A stretch of DNA of 64,000 nt from Channa striata (GCA_033026295.1 CM065176.1:6457705-6521704); one strand, 5' to 3'; shown: positions 41,891 to 52,635, counted from the first letter of the stretch. The notes: a model not told the origin generated them from the letters alone. A program made the numbers and translations.

Positions 41891-42242
41891 TGCTGTAGCA
41901 AGCATCAAAGCATTTTACTCATTTAATAACCTGAATCTCATGGTACAAACTGCAGTTTTAAATTTCATGACTTTTCTTTCTAAATGTTCAACAATCCACC
42001 TGCAATCAGTTGGAAATTGTCTAAGCTGTAGGTGTTGTGTTGGCTTCCTTTTTTTACGTACTTGTTTTTGTGTTTCCCACTTGTTACGTCACATTAATCT
42101 CCCAGAGGAACATGTCTAGTGACAGCTATTCTTCATTAGGTCTGTTTTTAGAATAGTCCCCGTGTTACCCCACCTCATGCTGTTATTGCTGTTATTTGAT
42201 TGTATACTTTTGCTTTGGTTTTTAATGGCTTTTAATGTTTTT
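41891..42242. other. Unassigned spacer
   Basis: About 350 bp with one 90-codon frame continuing from module A (SIKAFYSFNNLNLMVQT...). It has no family resemblance that I can see and is probably non-coding. Confidence 0.3.
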
Positions 42243-43124
42243 GTTGAATTGATGGACATACTTAATGTTGGCTGCTTATGCATGTCTACTGTGAATCTGT
42301 GAGATTTGGGATGGATTACTCAAGTATCTATGTACCAAGTAATCTGGCGAAATAAGGATATATTTTTTCAGTGCTATAAAGTTGCATATCATTGTACAAG
42401 TTGTCATTTTGGGGGGACTTTAATTCACCAGGAGGACTTTACCATCTATTGTATTGCTCTGTTTAATATTTCAAGTTCATATTTTAAATCATTGATCAAT
42501 ACTACAGCAACAGTCAATGTCATGCAAAAATATTGACAACTACTGGTTACAGATAGCTTGGGTGTAATCAGTAAACACAATACAGATGAAAAGTTACAGG
42601 TAAGTGCAGTACAAAACCTCTCCTCTCCCTTTTGTGGTGTAGCTGTATTCCTTCTTTCTACTTGCTTAAGTCTTTAATTTTTTTCATCACATTTATGTTT
42701 TCTGTTTTCCTTAATAAGAGTGTGTGAACTTATGCTCATAGTTGTTGACTTTGTGTTTTGGTGCAACTGACTAAAGTGAGAATCGTAGCACCAGACAAAA
42801 AAAACTGTTCTCCTAACTCATTCCAAGTGTCTGTCTGTGCCCTCCGGTCCTGAGATTAAACTTTGGAAATTGATCTGGGGTCCATGTGTTGTCTGTTTAT
42901 AGGGAGCCAAATAATTCAGTGTGATGTCCCTGTAGTGGTGAGTAATATTAGTCAGGTGTTTAGGAGGAAACACTCAGTCAGCTTGTTGTTTGTGAAGTTG
43001 TAGTGATGCTCTGTGACATATTCGTAGACTAAGTGTATGTGAAGTTGTGTTTTTCCCTGTTACATCAGTAAACATAGTTTATAGCACTTGAGTGAGTTTT
43101 TGTGACCCCCTGAAGTGCAAAACA
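42243..43124 (+). repeat. Module C copy 3, with tRNA-Pro upstream flank
   Basis: It begins TTGATTGATGGACATAC-like sequence as at 4706 and 25628 and runs to the tRNA at 43125. Its last 350 bp are also the left arm of the inverted repeat with 45004-45362. Confidence 0.7.
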
Positions 43125-43196
43125 GGGCTCGTCCGGGATTTGAACCCGGGACCTCTCGCACCCAAAGCGAGAATCATACCCCTAGACCAACGAGCC
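43125..43196 (-). tRNA. tRNA-Pro (TGG)
   Basis: A perfect 72-nt cloverleaf on the minus strand: stem CTCGC/GCGAG, loop TTTGGGT (TGG), T-arm CCGGG-TTCAAAT-CCCGG, acceptor GGCTCGT/ACGAGCC with discriminator C. TGTTTTGC follows on the minus strand, a proper Pol III terminator. This is the best candidate for an active gene in the window. Confidence 0.95.
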
Positions 43197-43298
43197 ATGA
43201 AACGCAGTTTTTCACATGTATTCTTCTTGCCATCAAGACCGGCGCTTAAACCTTGTCAGTGGTGATGTGGCAAACTGGGACTCTGCGTCTCATCTTGC

Positions 43299-43566
43299 AT
43301 TACTGTTAACTTGGGTCTGATTTTTACAATATTCATAAGGTGATTAAAGCATCACTGAACTAGTTTAGTTATGTGATTCTCAAAAGACAGATTGCTGTCA
43401 AAAACAACACTAAGATGTGGGGCGTGCAAGGTGAGAGGTGGATGAGCAGAAGAAATAACCAGAAAAGTGGGTTAGTAATGGAATTAAATGGCAGGATAGA
43501 AATAAAGCTAAAAAGACTGAATTTTAGGTGGTGAGACAGGCAATCGCAGAGCGGACCGAACATGCT
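43299..43566. pseudogene. LINE fragment at inverted-repeat arm
   Basis: CATTACTGTTAACTTGGGTC ... TGATTCTCAAAAGACAG, whose first 95 bp recur inverted at 44645-44737. The rest (to 43566) resembles the antisense of LINE thumb sequence, but no catalytic block is present. Confidence 0.45.
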
Positions 43567-43567
43567 G

Positions 43568-43960
43568 CATAGACTTGTGTGAATGTCAGTGCATAACAGC
43601 TCAAAGAATAAATTCATGTGAAATGACACAATGACGTATCCCAGGTGTAAATTCCATGGAGTGTGTACATTGGGACAGGTTCACAGTGAGCTACAACGAA
43701 AAAGGCAGTTTGTATAGAACGTACGTGATCCTACATTGTAACGTTGGATGTAGTGAGAATATGGCGGCAAGTAAAATGTGAGTGTCGGCAATGAAGATGT
43801 TGGAGAGCACGTGCTGGTGGATGAAGCAGCTAATTGTTGTTGTTTTACAAGTAAAGGAAAGAGCAGCGCAGAAGCCGCTACCAGGTTTGGAAGTGAGTTC
43901 CCCGGAAGTGAGTTGCCGGTGACTGCGAAGAGTCTCACATAAGACAAATTAATTGTTAAA
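43568..43960 (+). repeat. Module E copy 2, promoter-like
   Basis: Near-identical to 7930-8325, keeping TGACGTA, AATATGGCGGC and CCGGAAGT. At 43961 it is joined to tRNA-module downstream flank instead of module D. Confidence 0.5.
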
Positions 43961-43999
43961 CAGACTGGGACTGGGACTCTGCGTCTCATCTTGTTCAAT

Positions 44000-44014
44000 G
44001 GCGCCCTCTGCTGG
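44000..44014 (-). promoter_or_regulatory. CTCF-type motif, minus orientation
   Basis: CCAGCAGAGGGCGCC on the minus strand, in tRNA-module flank without its tRNA. It faces away from the plus-strand motif at 44857. Confidence 0.45.
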
Positions 44015-44271
44015 TCCAAAGTATGCTTCACCTTTGTGGATTTGGATAAATATGGTTTGTAGCACACAACTGTAATATATGTGCCAAGTGTTTGTTTAGT
44101 TATAAATGACTACCGGGGCGAGATCCCGGGATACCAATTTGGAGTGAGAGCCATGCTTCCCATATAACACAGGGATTTTACGTACAGGAACGTGCTGATC
44201 TGTCATCAGCCTGAGTGGGACCCTGTGTCCTGAACCCTTAAAAATCAAGGACTTTGGGATGTTGTGCACTT

Positions 44272-44600
44272 TCTCTGGACTACTCATCAGAGGGACAGAA
44301 TGAGGAACGAGCTCATCAGAGGGACAGCGCACGTTGCCTGTGTTAGCATAAAAGTCAGAGAGCCAGATTGAGATGGTTTGGACATGTGCAGAGGAGGGAT
44401 AGTGATTATATTGGTAGAAGGATGTTGGAGATGGAGCTGCCAGGCAAGAGGGCGAGAGGATGACCAAGGAGGAGATATATGGATGTTCTAACAGGGGACA
44501 TGAGGTTAGCTGGTGTCAGAGAGGAAGATGCCCAGGATAGAGTGAAGTGGAAACGGATGATTCGCTGTGGCGACCCCTGATGGGAAAAGCCGAAAGAGTA
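44272..44600 (+). pseudogene. RTE-type LINE 3' end
   Basis: The plus strand encodes RLRWFGHVQRRDSDYIGRRM in shifted frames, then MRLAGVREEDAQDRVKWKRM and a stop after CGDP, the conserved end of RTE-like ORF2 proteins. It is followed by an (AGT)n-like tract at 44605-44640. Its orientation is opposite to the RTE body at 45367-47390. Confidence 0.75.
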
Positions 44601-44856
44601 GTAGTAGTATTAGACAGTATTAGTAGTAGTAGACATCTGTTTTTTTTTTGAGAATCACATAACTAAACTAGTTCAGTGATGCTTTAATCACCTTATGAAT
44701 ATTGTAAAAATCAGATCCGAATTAACAGTAATGCTGTAAACAAGGGAAGCTATACTACAAACATGGAAACATAGGAGGCTGTTATGTTCCAGTCTACTCA
44801 TGCATCTCCAATGAAACATATTCATCCAAATCCACAAAGGTGAAGCATAATTTGGA

Positions 44857-44871
44857 CCAGCAGAGGGCGCC
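44857..44871 (+). promoter_or_regulatory. CTCF-type motif, plus orientation
   Basis: CCAGCAGAGGGCGCC on the plus strand, the only such motif in this orientation in the window; it belongs to the inverted module. Confidence 0.5.
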
Positions 44872-44970
44872 ATTGGACAAGATGAGACGCAGAGTCCCAG
44901 TTTGCCACATCACCACTTTTAGTTTAAGCGCCGGTCTTGATGGCAAAGAAAAACACATGTCAAAAACTAC

Positions 44971-45003
44971 GCGAGGTCCCGGGTTCAAATCCCGGACGAG
45001 CCC
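44971..45003 (+). pseudogene. tRNA-Pro 3'-half remnant
   Basis: GCGAGGTCCCGGGTTCAAAT and on to the acceptor GACGAGCCC on the plus strand, followed by TGTTTTGC. The acceptor 5' strand, D-arm and anticodon arm are missing; two bases of the variable region are also lost. Confidence 0.85.
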
Positions 45004-45366
45004 TGTTTTGCACTTCTGGGGGTCACAAAAACTCACTCAAGTGCTGTACATTATATTTACTAATGTAACAGGGAAAAACACAACTTCATGTACACTTAGT
45101 CTACGAATACATCACAGAGCGTCACTACAACTTCAAGAACACACAAACAACAAGCTGACTGAGTGTTTCCTCCTAAACACCTGACTAATATTACTCACCA
45201 CTACAGGGACATCACACTGAATTATTTGGCTCCCTATAAACAGACAACACATGGACCCCAGATCAATTTCCAAAGTTTAATCCCAGGACCGGAGGGCACA
45301 GACAGACACTTGGAATGAGTTAAGAAAACAATTTTTTATTTTTCTGGTGATATGATTCTCACTTTG

Positions 45367-47390
45367 CTTTCTCTGGACTACTCTGACGTACTTCTCTGCC
45401 ACTCCCGACATCCTCATACAGTACCACAGCTCCTCCCTCGGCACCCTGTCATACGCCTTCTCTTATTCCACAAAGACACAATGCAGCTCCTTCTGACCAT
45501 CTCTGTACTTTTCCATCAACAACCTCAAAGCGAAAATGGCATCAGTGGTGCTCTTACGGGGCATGAAACCATACTGCTGCTCACAAATCTCCACCTCCTT
45601 CCTACTACTTCACTACTCTTTCCCACAGCTTCATTGTGTGGCTCATCAGCTTTATCCCTCTGTAGTTGCTGCAGTTTTGCGTGTCACCCTTGTTCTTAAA
45701 GATCGGCATCACAACACTTCCCCTCCATTCCTCAGGCATCTTCTCAGTCTCTAAAATCCTGTTAAACAGACCTGTCCGAAACTTCACTGCTGTCTCTCCT
45801 AGACACTTCCACACCTCCACAGGTACGTCATCAGGACCAACAGCCTTTCCGCTCTTCATCCTTTTCAGAGCCTTCCTCACCTCATCCTTTCTAATCTCTG
45901 CTATTTCCTGCTCCACAACATCCACATCTTCCTCCCTTCTTTCCCTGTCATTTTCCTCATTCATCAGCTCCTCAAAATACTCCTTCCATCTTCTCTGCAC
46001 ACTCTCTTGGCTTGTTAGCACCTTTCCATCTCTGGCTTTAATCACCCTTATCTGTTGCACATCTTTCCCATCCTTATCTCTCTGTCTGGCTATCCTGTAC
46101 AAGTCCTTCTCTCCCTCCTTCGTGTCTAACCTGTCATACAGTTCATCGTAAGCTTTCTGTTTGGTCTTTGCCACCTCCCTCTTCACTCTGCGCTGCACTT
46201 CCTTGTACTCCTGTCTGCTTTCCTCAGTCCTTTCTACATCCCACTTCATTTTAGCTAACCTCTTCCTCTGGATGCAGTCCTGTACTTCCTCATTCCACCA
46301 CCAAGTGTCTTTATCTTCTTTCCTCATTCCAGATGACACACCAAGCACCTTCCTACCCGTTTCCCTGATTACCTCTGCTGTAGTTTCCCAGTCATCTGGA
46401 AGCTCTTCCTGACCACCCAGAGCCTGTCTCAACTTCTGCCTGAATTCCTCACAAGTTTCTTCATTCTTTAGCTTCCACCACTTGGTCTTCTTTTCTGTCT
46501 TTCCTCTCTTCTTCTTCCTGACCACCAGAGTCATCGTACACACCACCATGCGGTGCTGTCTGGCTACACTCTCTCCTACCACCACTTTACAGTCACTAAA
46601 CCTCTCTCAAATGACCTTGTCTACATAGAATGTAGTCCACCTGTGTACTCCTACCTCCACTCTTGTATGTAACTCTGTGTTCCTCTCTCTTCTGGAAGTA
46701 AGTGTTAACTACAGCCATTTCCATCCTCTTAGCAAAGTCCACCACCATCTGTCCTTGTGGATTCCTTTCCCTTACACCAAACCTGCCCATCACCTCCTCA
46801 TCACCTCAGTTCCCCTCACCAACATGCCCATTGAAGTCTGCTCCAACAACTACTCTCTCTCCTCTGGGGATACTCTCTACAACCTCATCAAACTCACTCC
46901 AGAATCTCTCCTTCTCTTCTAACTCACAGCCAACTTGTGGAGCATACCCACTGACTACGTTCACCATCACCCCTTCGATTTCTAGCTTTAAGCTCATCAC
47001 CCTCTCTGAGACTCTTTTCACCTCTAGAACATTGTTCACAAACTCCACCTTCAGGATCACTCCTACTCCGTTTCTCTTCCTATCCACATTATGGTAGAAC
47101 AGGTGGTATCCTCCTCCAATACTACGTGCTTTGCTACCCTTCCACCTAGTCTCCTGCACACACAGTACATCTACCTTCCTTCTCTCCATCATGTCTACCA
47201 GCTCTCTACCTTTCACTGTCATTGTGCCAACGTTAAGAGTCCCTACCCTCAGATCTAAGCTCCTGCCTTTCCTCTTCTCTCTCTGACCACGAACCCTTCT
47301 GCCTCCTCTCTTTCTAAAACCAACAGTAGTCCAATTTCCACCGGCAACCTGTAGGTTAACAGCACCGTCGTTGTTAACCCAGGCCTCGAC
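45367..47390 (-). pseudogene. RTE-type LINE, endonuclease and RT N-terminal half
   Basis: On the minus strand: apurinic endonuclease (47222-46806: VLCVQETRWKG, VVSGYAPQVG, VVVGADFNGHVGEGN; 46793-46596: YKSGGRSTQVDYILCR), then a 326-codon linker and RT start (46585-45605: WWWNEEVQDCIQRKRLAKMK, KSGKAVGPDDVPVEVWK, NYRGIKLMSHTMKLWERVV), and in shifted frames EKAYDRVPREELWYCMRMSG near 45460. It ends before the catalytic FADD block. The motif set is that of the RTE clade. Stops between the blocks make it inactive. Confidence 0.88.
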
Positions 47391-47520
47391 AGATCCGGTT
47401 TGAAAGTGGTATGGATGACTCGCATGGTTGTACTTGATCTATCATCAGCCTGAGTGGGACCCTGTGTCCTGGACCCTTAAAAATCAAGGACTTTGGGATG
47501 TTGTGCACTTCTGATCAGCC
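47391..47520. repeat. Module flank piece shared with 23060 and 44200
   Basis: ATCAGCCTGAGTGGGACCCT...GGACTTTGGGATGTTGTGCAC recurs at 23067-23138 and 44204-44270. The RTE copies sit on both sides of it. Confidence 0.5.
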
Positions 47521-48280
47521 ATGGGGAAATTGTGGACAAATTGGTGGAAAATTAAAAAGGAAAAAATATGTTTAGTTTACAAGGAGGAGCTGAGACAGGC
47601 TCTGGTTGGTTTAGATGGCACTTTTTGCAGTTCTTACTATCCACTGCAGTCTGTTCTTGTCCCATTTGGTGGCTGCTCCAAATCAGACTGTGGTGGAGGA
47701 GCACAGGAAAAACTCAGTGACAGCAGTGTAGAACTGAATCAAAGAGGATGAGGATGGAGTTGAGGTTGTTCTCCTACCTCATGTTGTGTTAAATAGTGGA
47801 CTCCAGAAATTTTAAGGTTTTTACAGTTGACACAGTTATGGAGGATAAGATGAGGGGAGGGAGTGTGGGGGGCTTTCCTAAAATCCACTCTCATCTCCAT
47901 AGTCTTGAGCATGTTCAGCTCCAGGTTGTTTTGACTGCACCACAGCACCAGCTGGTCAACCTAGCGATGGTATGCAGTCTCATCATCATCTCAGATGAGG
48001 CCAATAACAGTTGTGTTGTCTGCAGACATTAGGAGCTTAACATTTGGGTCGCTTGAGTTGCAGTCATTAGTGTAGCGAGAGAAGATCAGAGGGGAGAGGA
48101 CGCATCCCTGAGGAGCACTAGTACTGGTTTTCCGCATGCTGGATGTAACTTTTGGGTGACCAAGGCATATGAGGACTTTATGCCAAGTTGGACATTAGGG
48201 GGGAAAGGTAGATCTGTACAGGTTGGTGAGGCAGATAGATAGAGATGGGAAGTATGTGCAGCAGGCAGCAAGGACAGTTC
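47521..48280. pseudogene. Mixed LINE debris (RTE plus, jockey-type minus)
   Basis: 47521-47630 on the plus strand resembles the RTE linker (KLWTNWWKIKKEK... EELRQALVG). From about 48130 down to 47640 the minus strand resembles a jockey-type RT (CSQNNLELNMLKTMEMRVDF, the segment after YADD). All frames are broken. Confidence 0.6.
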
Positions 48281-48289
48281 TGATGACTA

Positions 48290-48850
48290 ACCTGTGGCGG
48301 TATGGACGTGTCTAGGAAAGGTGGCTGTAGAGTTTCTGACTGGTTTGTTTAACAAGATCTTGGAGAGTGAGAGGATGTTCAAGGAATGGAGGAGAAGTGA
48401 ACTGGTTCAGATTTTTAGCCCCTTCTTCTTTGCTCTCATGATAGACACACCGACAGATGAGTTCAGGCAGGAATCTCAATGACTGTGACGTTTGCCGATG
48501 ACATTGTGATCTGTAGTGAGAGCAGGGAGCAGGTGGAGGTAAATCTAGAGAGGTGGAGGTCTGCTCTGGAAAGGAGAGGAATGAAGGTTAGTCATAGCAA
48601 GACAGAATCAATGTGTGAATGAGAGGGAACCAAGTGGAACAGTGAGGTTAAAAGGAGCAGACGTACAGAGGGTGCAGGACTTTATGTTCTTAGGTTCAAA
48701 GGTCCAGAGCAACAGAGAGTGTGGAAAAGAGATGAAGAGGCCTGTGCAAGCAGATCAGGTGTGTTGTGTGATAAGAGTATCAGCGAGGATGAAAGGAAAA
48801 ATGTTCAAGGCGGTTGTGAGACCAGTGACTGTCAGGCAGCAACAACAAAC
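48290..48850 (+). pseudogene. RTE-type LINE, RT palm fragment
   Basis: Plus-strand pieces encode CLGKVAVEFLTGLFNKILES, then after a deletion TFADDIVICSESREQVEVNL (catalytic FADD) and ERRGMKVSHSKTE, then FLGSKVQSNRECGKEMK. This is the part of ORF2 missing from 45367-47390, in the other orientation. The RT fingers are deleted. Confidence 0.8.
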
Positions 48851-49508
48851 CACACACAGCAGTGAACATGGAGGATGTCTGAAATGGGATTTAAACACAG
48901 ATGGATTTTTGACTTCAGGTGCTAGTTCGAAGCTTTGGGCAGCATGTGGAGCTGCTGCATCAACCATGAGCTGAGACTCCAACAGACAACAGTGTGTGTT
49001 TGTCTCATCTGCACTCAGTGACACACAGGGAGATAAGCTGGGTTTACCATCAGCATCACACAGTAAGTGTTTGTGGAGTCAGTCTGCAGCTGTTTTCTTC
49101 ACCGATAAAGTCATAGATTCATTTGTAAAGAGTATTTCTGATACTTTTACCGTTTTAAAGACTGATTGCTGCTCAATAGTGAAACCCAGGAATGGAAAAT
49201 GTTTTCACTGCCTGCCACATCTTCCACAGCAAGTCTTTAAAGTAACACTGATCTTCACTTACTACGTGATGAATAAAACCTATGTGTCCTGGAGACAAAT
49301 GAGTCGACAGGAAATAGTTTCTTCATTTAAAAAGATTAATTTCTCTGGTGTTTAGTCTCCAAATTTGCTTTATAGTGATAAAGGCTCAGTTAGTTGTTTA
49401 GTTAGAATTTCTGAAAATAAATGAATGTGGATGATTTTTCACAGTAAATAGTCAGCGGTGTTTGAATGTTGACGTGATTTCCTGTAGGGGAAAAGGAAAG
49501 GAGCAACT
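48851..49508. other. Region upstream of the NLR gene
   Basis: No transposon or repeat of the left-hand mosaic continues past about 48850. A 119-codon plus frame (48996-49355) is not recognisable. Near the gene there are purine-rich stretches (GGGGAAAAGGAAAGG at 49488). This marks the change from mosaic to gene-bearing DNA. Confidence 0.4.
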
Positions 49509-49520
49509 GAAAGTGAAACT
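49509..49520 (+). promoter_or_regulatory. Interferon-stimulated response element (ISRE)
   Basis: GAAAGTGAAACT fits the ISRE/IRF consensus GAAANNGAAACT exactly. It lies about 70 bp upstream of a strong donor (GTGAGT at 49589), so it is placed as a proximal promoter element of the NLR gene's first exon. Interferon control is inferred. Confidence 0.65.
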
Positions 49521-49539
49521 GTTCCGTTAGTTCAGACTT

Positions 49540-49588
49540 CATTTTGTGTCGACAGAGCTGGAGGAGGAAAAGTAAAGGCTAAGACAGG
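49540..49588 (+). other. Putative 5' non-coding exon of the NLR gene
   Basis: GACAGAGCTGGAGGAGG ... AAGACAGG ends at donor GTGAGTG (49589). It lies just downstream of the ISRE, with a purine-rich exon sequence typical of 5' UTRs in fish NLR genes. The start site is a guess; the next exon begins at 52240. Confidence 0.45.
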
Positions 49589-52239
49589 GTGAGTGTTCAT
49601 ACAAGTTTATTATTATTTTACTGTTATAGTCTTTGAGTCAGTTTTGTCCCTGTGGACTGTAGAGGAAAAAACACACACTGTTTACTTCTGTTTATGTGAA
49701 GAGACTAAGTAAAAATAGGAAGTTAAAAGTGTGTGTTTGCACTTCCTTTTATTGACAGTTTTTTATAAGTATTCCCATAAGGACATTTTGGGCCCTCCAC
49801 AATTTTCAAGGCCTGTCTGAAGTTAAGACTTGGTTGGACTTAGTTGTGATGGTGTTAGCCTAGCGAAATAATTATGTCAAGAGTGTCTTCACCAGTATAG
49901 AAAGAGATGACTGTGTGTGTGTCTGTCTATGTGTGGGAGCTATCTGGGCACACTGTTACTGGTTCATTATGGCAAGTACAAACATACATATACAGTTGTT
50001 TCTGTAATACTAATCAGCAATCACATACTGAACATTTTCTTTAGTGGACACACACCCAAATTGGGTTTGCTAACATAATAAAGTGATGATATGTTGACAT
50101 AATATAAATTTCAAATCACAAATACATAAATACTGAACAGAGTTTTACCCTTTGATAAAATTTTAAAAAGGAACTTTTATTAACGTCTGATAAACCGTTT
50201 TATGTTTTATGTTGATGGAAAAAACGTAGTAGTCTTTCTTGCCATTTCAAAATGAGAGGATGCAAACCTTTGCATCCACATGAAACTGTAGAATCAACAT
50301 TTTCTGACAAATTGGCTATTTGCAGGACATCAAGTTTTTGTGATTATAGTGTTTTTAAAGTTTTTATTGTTGTGTTTACGCTCTCACAACACTTGGTTGG
50401 TTAAGGTTAGGGGAAGGTTGTGGTTCAGTTTTTTGCCTAAACAACAACACAACAAGAATCTGGAGTTGAACTCAGACCTGTGGTGGGACAGTTTGTGCTT
50501 TGTTCAACATCAGCCCAAACCACCTCGTTTCATGTTGTTTTTGCCTTCTTTAATGTCATGCTTCATTCATTTGAAACTGATGTCGTACCACATGATAATT
50601 CACACTCTGTGTTCCCTAAAACCTTTAGTTGCATAGGAATGTAATTTTTAGGAGACAGGATCATAAAAAAGAAACTACAACCTGGGTCTGTTTTTTTTAT
50701 TTCAGTGATCCTTTGTCAAGTGAACAAAGACCTTTAATCTGGCTTTATCGAATTCTGTCTTATCAGCCCATTTTATCAGTGGATGAAATATTTAATGATT
50801 AGAGTTGAAACAAAAAGATACTTGTGAGTTTTTAACAGGTTTTTAGTGAAGTAGTGGTCAGTGACACCTGTAAATATTAGGACTGATTAGTGTTTAAAGG
50901 TTTTGATGATCAGGCTCCTGCTTATTTTTGTGATTTGCTACCTGATCACTGCTGATTCCTCTACAGCATCTGAAGTGATCACTACTGCTCTTAAGGCTTT
51001 AGGTCCAATATTTCTGCACCTAATTTGTATCATTTTTTGTATAATACTGCAACACAGCAATATTACTGCGCTAATGCAATTCCTAATACTGGTACGATAT
51101 CATATCCCTTTTATTCAATCAAAATATATCAGTGGAGAACTTTTACTTGAGGCACTAATTTTATAATTCTTACTTTCACCTGAATACTAAATGCTTTTGC
51201 ACAATTCTTAATAATTCAACAAGACTCAAACTAAGTGAAACTAAGTGTAAGCAGAATTTCCTTTTGTTCTATTCTTTATTTGGGTCTTCTCCATTTACAT
51301 AAAGGAGAGGGTCAGAATATTAGGAACACCTTAGTACCGTATTCAACACGCTAAATGGTCTGCACATGTATAGCGCTTTAGGAACTCAAAGCACTTTACA
51401 ACACTATTTTTGATTATGTTCTCAATAATAAAGGTAGAATTAAATGAACGGTTTTTGAAAATATCACCAAAAACTGAAACTTAATGAGCTTCAAAAAGAT
51501 ACTGTTTGCTACGGTAAGATCTCATTTAAGTGGTGAAATTGATCGGTGAGTGCAGATACTTGTTTTTTGTGTTATAAAGTTTGAGAGACCTCTTCACCAG
51601 CCTGCTACTAGATACAAGATTAAAATTAATTATTATTTTATAGCATCATTATATTGTTATTATGCTAGTAAAAAACACGAGAACCTCAATGTCAGAATTT
51701 ACACTTTAAGAAAATCTTCACATGTCTTTATTCTGATTTTGAGGGAATATTTTCAGCTGGATGTTCTCATGGAAAGTGCTTTGTGGACAGAAAAGACAAT
51801 ATCTCTTTTACAATATTTTATTTACATTTATTCCTTCATTTTATAGTTGACAGTAGAGACGGGGTTGACCCTCTAACCCCACTGTTACCCGCTGTGTTTC
51901 TGAGACTGCTGGTCTAACACAGTTTTTAGAGCCCTTCTAAGCTCAGCTCAGACTAAAACTAACTGAACTGCTCACAGTGAGTGTAAAGCAGTAAAGGACA
52001 CAATCAGTTGTCTTTACAGGAAGCCTTTTATTGTGACGGGGCTGCAGGAAGTGTTGGGTTTGCATTAATTAAATACAGTCAGATCACTAAATGTTTATAA
52101 AGACAGTCGGATAGGAAAAGCACCCACTTTTACTGGTCTCTGTGACCATCTGGGCTTCTACACACAGTGTTGGACACAGCAGAATTTTTTTCATCCACAA
52201 ACAACAAATAATTTTTCTTATAAATAAATGTGTACACAG
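49589..52239. other. First intron of the NLR gene (putative)
   Basis: AT-rich, no credible coding exon. A short dispersed repeat (TAAATGGTCTGCACATGTATAGCGCTTTAGG... 51351-51405) of the same type as 55788-55995 is present. The frames at 50340, 50903 and 51550 show no domain. Confidence 0.4.
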
Positions 52240-52475
52240 GGAGAGGATGGAAAATGATGTTTCTGTGGAGGAGCAGCTGTCCTGCTGTGCTTTGTGTCAC
52301 AACGTCCTGAAGGATCCAGTCTTTACCAGCTGTGGACACGGGTTCTGCAAACACTGCATCACCTCTTACTGGAACCAGTCTAGTGCATCAGGAAACTTCT
52401 ACTGTCCCCATTGTGATGAAAGATCCAGGACAAGACCTGGACTGAAGACAGTCAGTCAGCCCAGCACTGTACAAG
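52240..52475 (+). CDS. NLR gene, RING-finger exon (start codon 52247)
   Basis: The exon follows GTGTACACAG and ends TACAAG|GTAAAA; the first ATG (52247, context GAGAGGATGG) is used, giving 76 codons plus one base. Residues 14-56 form a C3HC4 RING: Cys14/Cys17, Cys29/His31, Cys34/Cys37, Cys53/Cys56 (ALCHNVLKDPVFTSCGHGFC). RING domains bind E2 enzymes, so this NLR may act as a ubiquitin ligase; some fish NLRC3-like proteins carry a similar N-terminus. The exon phase (one base over) fits the following NACHT exon exactly. All eight zinc ligands are present and the frame is intact. Confidence 0.88.
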
Positions 52476-52635
52476 GTAAAACTGAACATCTGTCTGCAGA
52501 GATACTTGTTTCATGTGACTGTACATCATATTTTTTGTGTTATAAATTTCCGATATTCTTAAACCTTATTTTTTTTGGTGGCAAATAAACAGATTTTGTT
52601 TCTTTATTCTCACATCGTTTCTGATCTTTTAGCAG

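Larger units (their letters stand above)
44645..45366 (-). repeat. Inverted tRNA-Pro module (right arm of inverted repeat)
   Basis: Reverse complement of 42770-43395: LINE piece (44645-44737), CARD-upstream flank (44738-44830), CTCF motif, tRNA-Pro stub and upstream flank. The left arm lacks the CARD-upstream flank and CTCF motif, so the arms differ by one deletion. The spacer is about 1.25 kb. Confidence 0.8.

Noticed and set aside
45666..46412. Plus-strand Ser/Phe-rich frames of 161 and 83 codons
   Set aside because: Antisense of the RTE RT and linker; low-complexity composition explains the open frames.
50903..51166. Short hydrophobic frame in the first NLR intron
   Set aside because: No domain, no splice support, AT-rich chance frame.
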